In this document: positions 21,255 to 22,283 of the stretch, in pieces | Numbering within the stretch: the stretch's first letter is position 1 | How the letters are laid out: each line of letters opens with the position of its first letter | Source of the DNA: a bacterium UBP4_UBA6127 | Lineage (GTDB): Bacteria; UBP4; UBA4092 | DNA length: 22,283 bases | Assembly: GCA_002428325.1 (NCBI GenBank) | Contig: DIVR01000071.1 | Span: 1-22,283, forward strand | Direction: 5' to 3' | The notes under the pieces: model-generated | The model's database searches: none | What the model was told of the DNA's origin: nothing | Seen by the model: only the letters and a program-made list of their open reading frames with translations | Program-made: the position numbers and the translations under genes

Positions 21255-22025
21255 ATGAAAAAAATCTTTTTAGCTTTACTATTAACTAGTTTAGCCAGCT
21301 TTTCTTTAGCTAAATCTCTTCCCTATACAGGAGGTGTTGATGTTTTTCCCCAATATATTGCTGGAGATACCACAACACCTTTTGCAGTGCACTTCAATGC
21401 CACCGGTTTAGCCAGCAACTCAGATTATACAGTCAAAGTAAGAATTGGAAATTCAGTATCAGGTGGTGTTTGGGGACATACCTGGGGTGGAGCAGCTGGT
21501 TGGTTACCTGATGATTCCTCTTATGCGTCTTTTACAGATCCCGTCTGTAATGTAGTAACGGATGCTTCAGGAAATGGATCTCAGTGGTTTTTTGCAAGAT
21601 GTACGACTGCTGCCAGTATTGTAACCACAAATATTAGAATTTGTACCAGCTCAATCTATGTTGATGGGGCCTCAGTTGCTTATCAAACAGCGCTGGATAT
21701 GTCTTCAAATGGCGGTTGGATTATAGGTACTTTAACTAATTCTTCCAATGTAGTCGTATTAGCCAAGGATGCGGGGGGCAATGTTCTTGGGACAGGTATT
21801 ACCGAAGATAACGGAATTACTGACGGTAATTCTTCTACGGATGGTTATTTTAAAATAGCCCTCCCAGAAGGTACCGTAACCCAGTTGGAATTCCGTAATC
21901 TTGATAATACAGCCCATGGATTCGCCCATACAGGTTCGTGGACAATTACAGCCGGTAACATTACAGATGCTGGAACATTGAATAGTTCAGTCCCAGTTGA
22001 ATTGTCTTCATTTTCTATTGAGTAA
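21255..22025 (+). CDS. Secreted protein of unknown function with C-terminal VPVELSSFSIE
   Basis: 256 residues. The signal peptide is MKKIFLALLLTSLASFSLA, cleaved before KSLPYTGG. The mature part is rich in G, S, T, N and D, with tryptophan/glycine segments (GGVWGHTWGGAAGWLPDD) and beta-strand-like stretches such as GGWIIGTLTNSSNVVVLAKD. Three cysteines at DPVCNV, ARCTT and RICTS could form a disulfide. I do not recognise the domain; the FAVHFNATGLASNSDYTVKVRIG segment looks like an immunoglobulin-like strand pattern. It ends SSVPVELSSFSIE, like two other exported proteins here, while the rest of the chain is unrelated to them. ATG 21255 follows GAGGTG. It is single, between its own promoter and terminator. 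Confidence 0.86.
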   Translation: MKKIFLALLLTSLASFSLAKSLPYTGGVDVFPQYIAGDTTTPFAVHFNATGLASNSDYTVKVRIGNSVSGGVWGHTWGGAAGWLPDDSSYASFTDPVCNVVTDASGNGSQWFFARCTTAASIVTTNIRICTSSIYVDGASVAYQTALDMSSNGGWIIGTLTNSSNVVVLAKDAGGNVLGTGITEDNGITDGNSSTDGYFKIALPEGTVTQLEFRNLDNTAHGFAHTGSWTITAGNITDAGTLNSSVPVELSSFSIE

Positions 22026-22056
22026 TATTTAAAAATTATTTTCATTAACAATTTTA

Positions 22057-22091
22057 AAAGCGAGTCGTCAAGAGATGATTTGCTTTTTTTT
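22057..22091 (+). terminator. Intrinsic terminator of the third secreted protein gene
   Basis: AAAGCGAGTCGTC (22057-22069) pairs with GATGATTTGCTTT (22074-22086) through a four-base loop; the mismatches are all G-U pairs in RNA. A T-run to 22091 completes it. Confidence 0.85.
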
Positions 22092-22196
22092 AATAAAATG
22101 ATTTTTTAAAAATAATTAACAAAATATTGTTTTTGAAAGAACACCTACTCATGGAAAATGAACCCTTGTTTTTGACTGGTGTCAAAAGACTCTGGG

Positions 22197-22283
22197 TCAA
22201 CCGGAATCCTGGGTAGGGGGATTGGATTTATCTGAATCTTCAGAGTTAGGCTCCTCCTCTTGATTCCAGGATGCCATCAGGGA
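22197..22283 (-). CDS. 3' end of a minus-strand gene (partial)
   Basis: From the window edge the minus strand reads 28 codons in frame to TGA at 22199-22197. The product ends in a hydrophilic acidic/proline tail (SWNQEEEPNSEDSDKSNPP, then TQDSG). The reading stays open to the edge and is convergent with the secreted-protein gene, consistent with a real gene tail, but it is too short to identify. Confidence 0.45.
   Translation of the reverse strand, partial: SLMASWNQEEEPNSEDSDKSNPPTQDSG

Noticed and set aside
17496..22025. Standard T9SS cargo
   Set aside because: The roughly 80-residue C-terminal sorting domain is absent; only the short PVELSxF peptide is present.
22170..22187. Palindrome TTTTGACTGGTGTCAAAA as a terminator of the partial minus-strand gene
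   Set aside because: The stem is AT-rich and short, and no T-run follows on the minus strand.

Overview
This window looks like chromosomal DNA from an uncultured diderm bacterium. Three Sec-exported proteins, a periplasmic-type TPR protein and a membrane chemoreceptor point to an outer envelope, and promoters read as ordinary sigma-70 sites. I cannot fix the phylum. A C-terminal peptide of the type VPVELSxFxxE, shared by the three exported proteins, resembles tails seen in Bacteroidetes/Ignavibacteria/KSB1-like lineages, but the usual T9SS sorting domain is absent. No phage, IS element, CRISPR array or rRNA is visible.

Left block (1-4063), housekeeping: the 5' part of an initiator tRNA-fMet on the minus strand with a near-consensus promoter; a full-length transketolase (+) ended by a strong intrinsic terminator; a Glu dehydrogenase (-); and, divergent from it, a small stand-alone LigD-type 3'-phosphoesterase-domain protein (+). 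A 426-bp AT-rich gap follows, with only doubtful mini-ORFs and a possible promoter.

Central block (4496-16255), a plus-strand signalling cluster of clearly lower G+C: CheR-TPR, a double CheW, a CHASE3 chemoreceptor without visible HAMP, a CheA-REC hybrid, CheB, a REC-PAS histidine kinase, an Rcp1-like response regulator, a single REC protein, and a PAS-PAS-GAF-HD-GYP protein. The last two look like one gene broken by a frame change exactly inside a (AAAG)3 repeat; one extra repeat unit would rejoin them into a REC-PAS-PAS-GAF-HD-GYP protein of about 769 residues. The layout resembles the Wsp chemosensory system (receptor, two CheW functions, CheR-TPR, CheA-REC, CheB), but the visible output is a predicted c-di-GMP phosphodiesterase instead of a diguanylate cyclase. 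There are no flagellar or pilus genes here.

Right block (16327-22283), envelope and sugar metabolism: a TPR protein (-), a predicted beta-propeller-like secreted protein (-), a lamin-tail-domain secreted protein (+), GalT (+, TTG start), a third secreted protein (+), and the last 28 codons of a minus-strand gene. The two divergent secreted-protein genes each carry the same 13-nt core of a FUR-superfamily-like inverted repeat (TAAGAATGATTCT) close to a recognisable promoter, so they are probably co-regulated.
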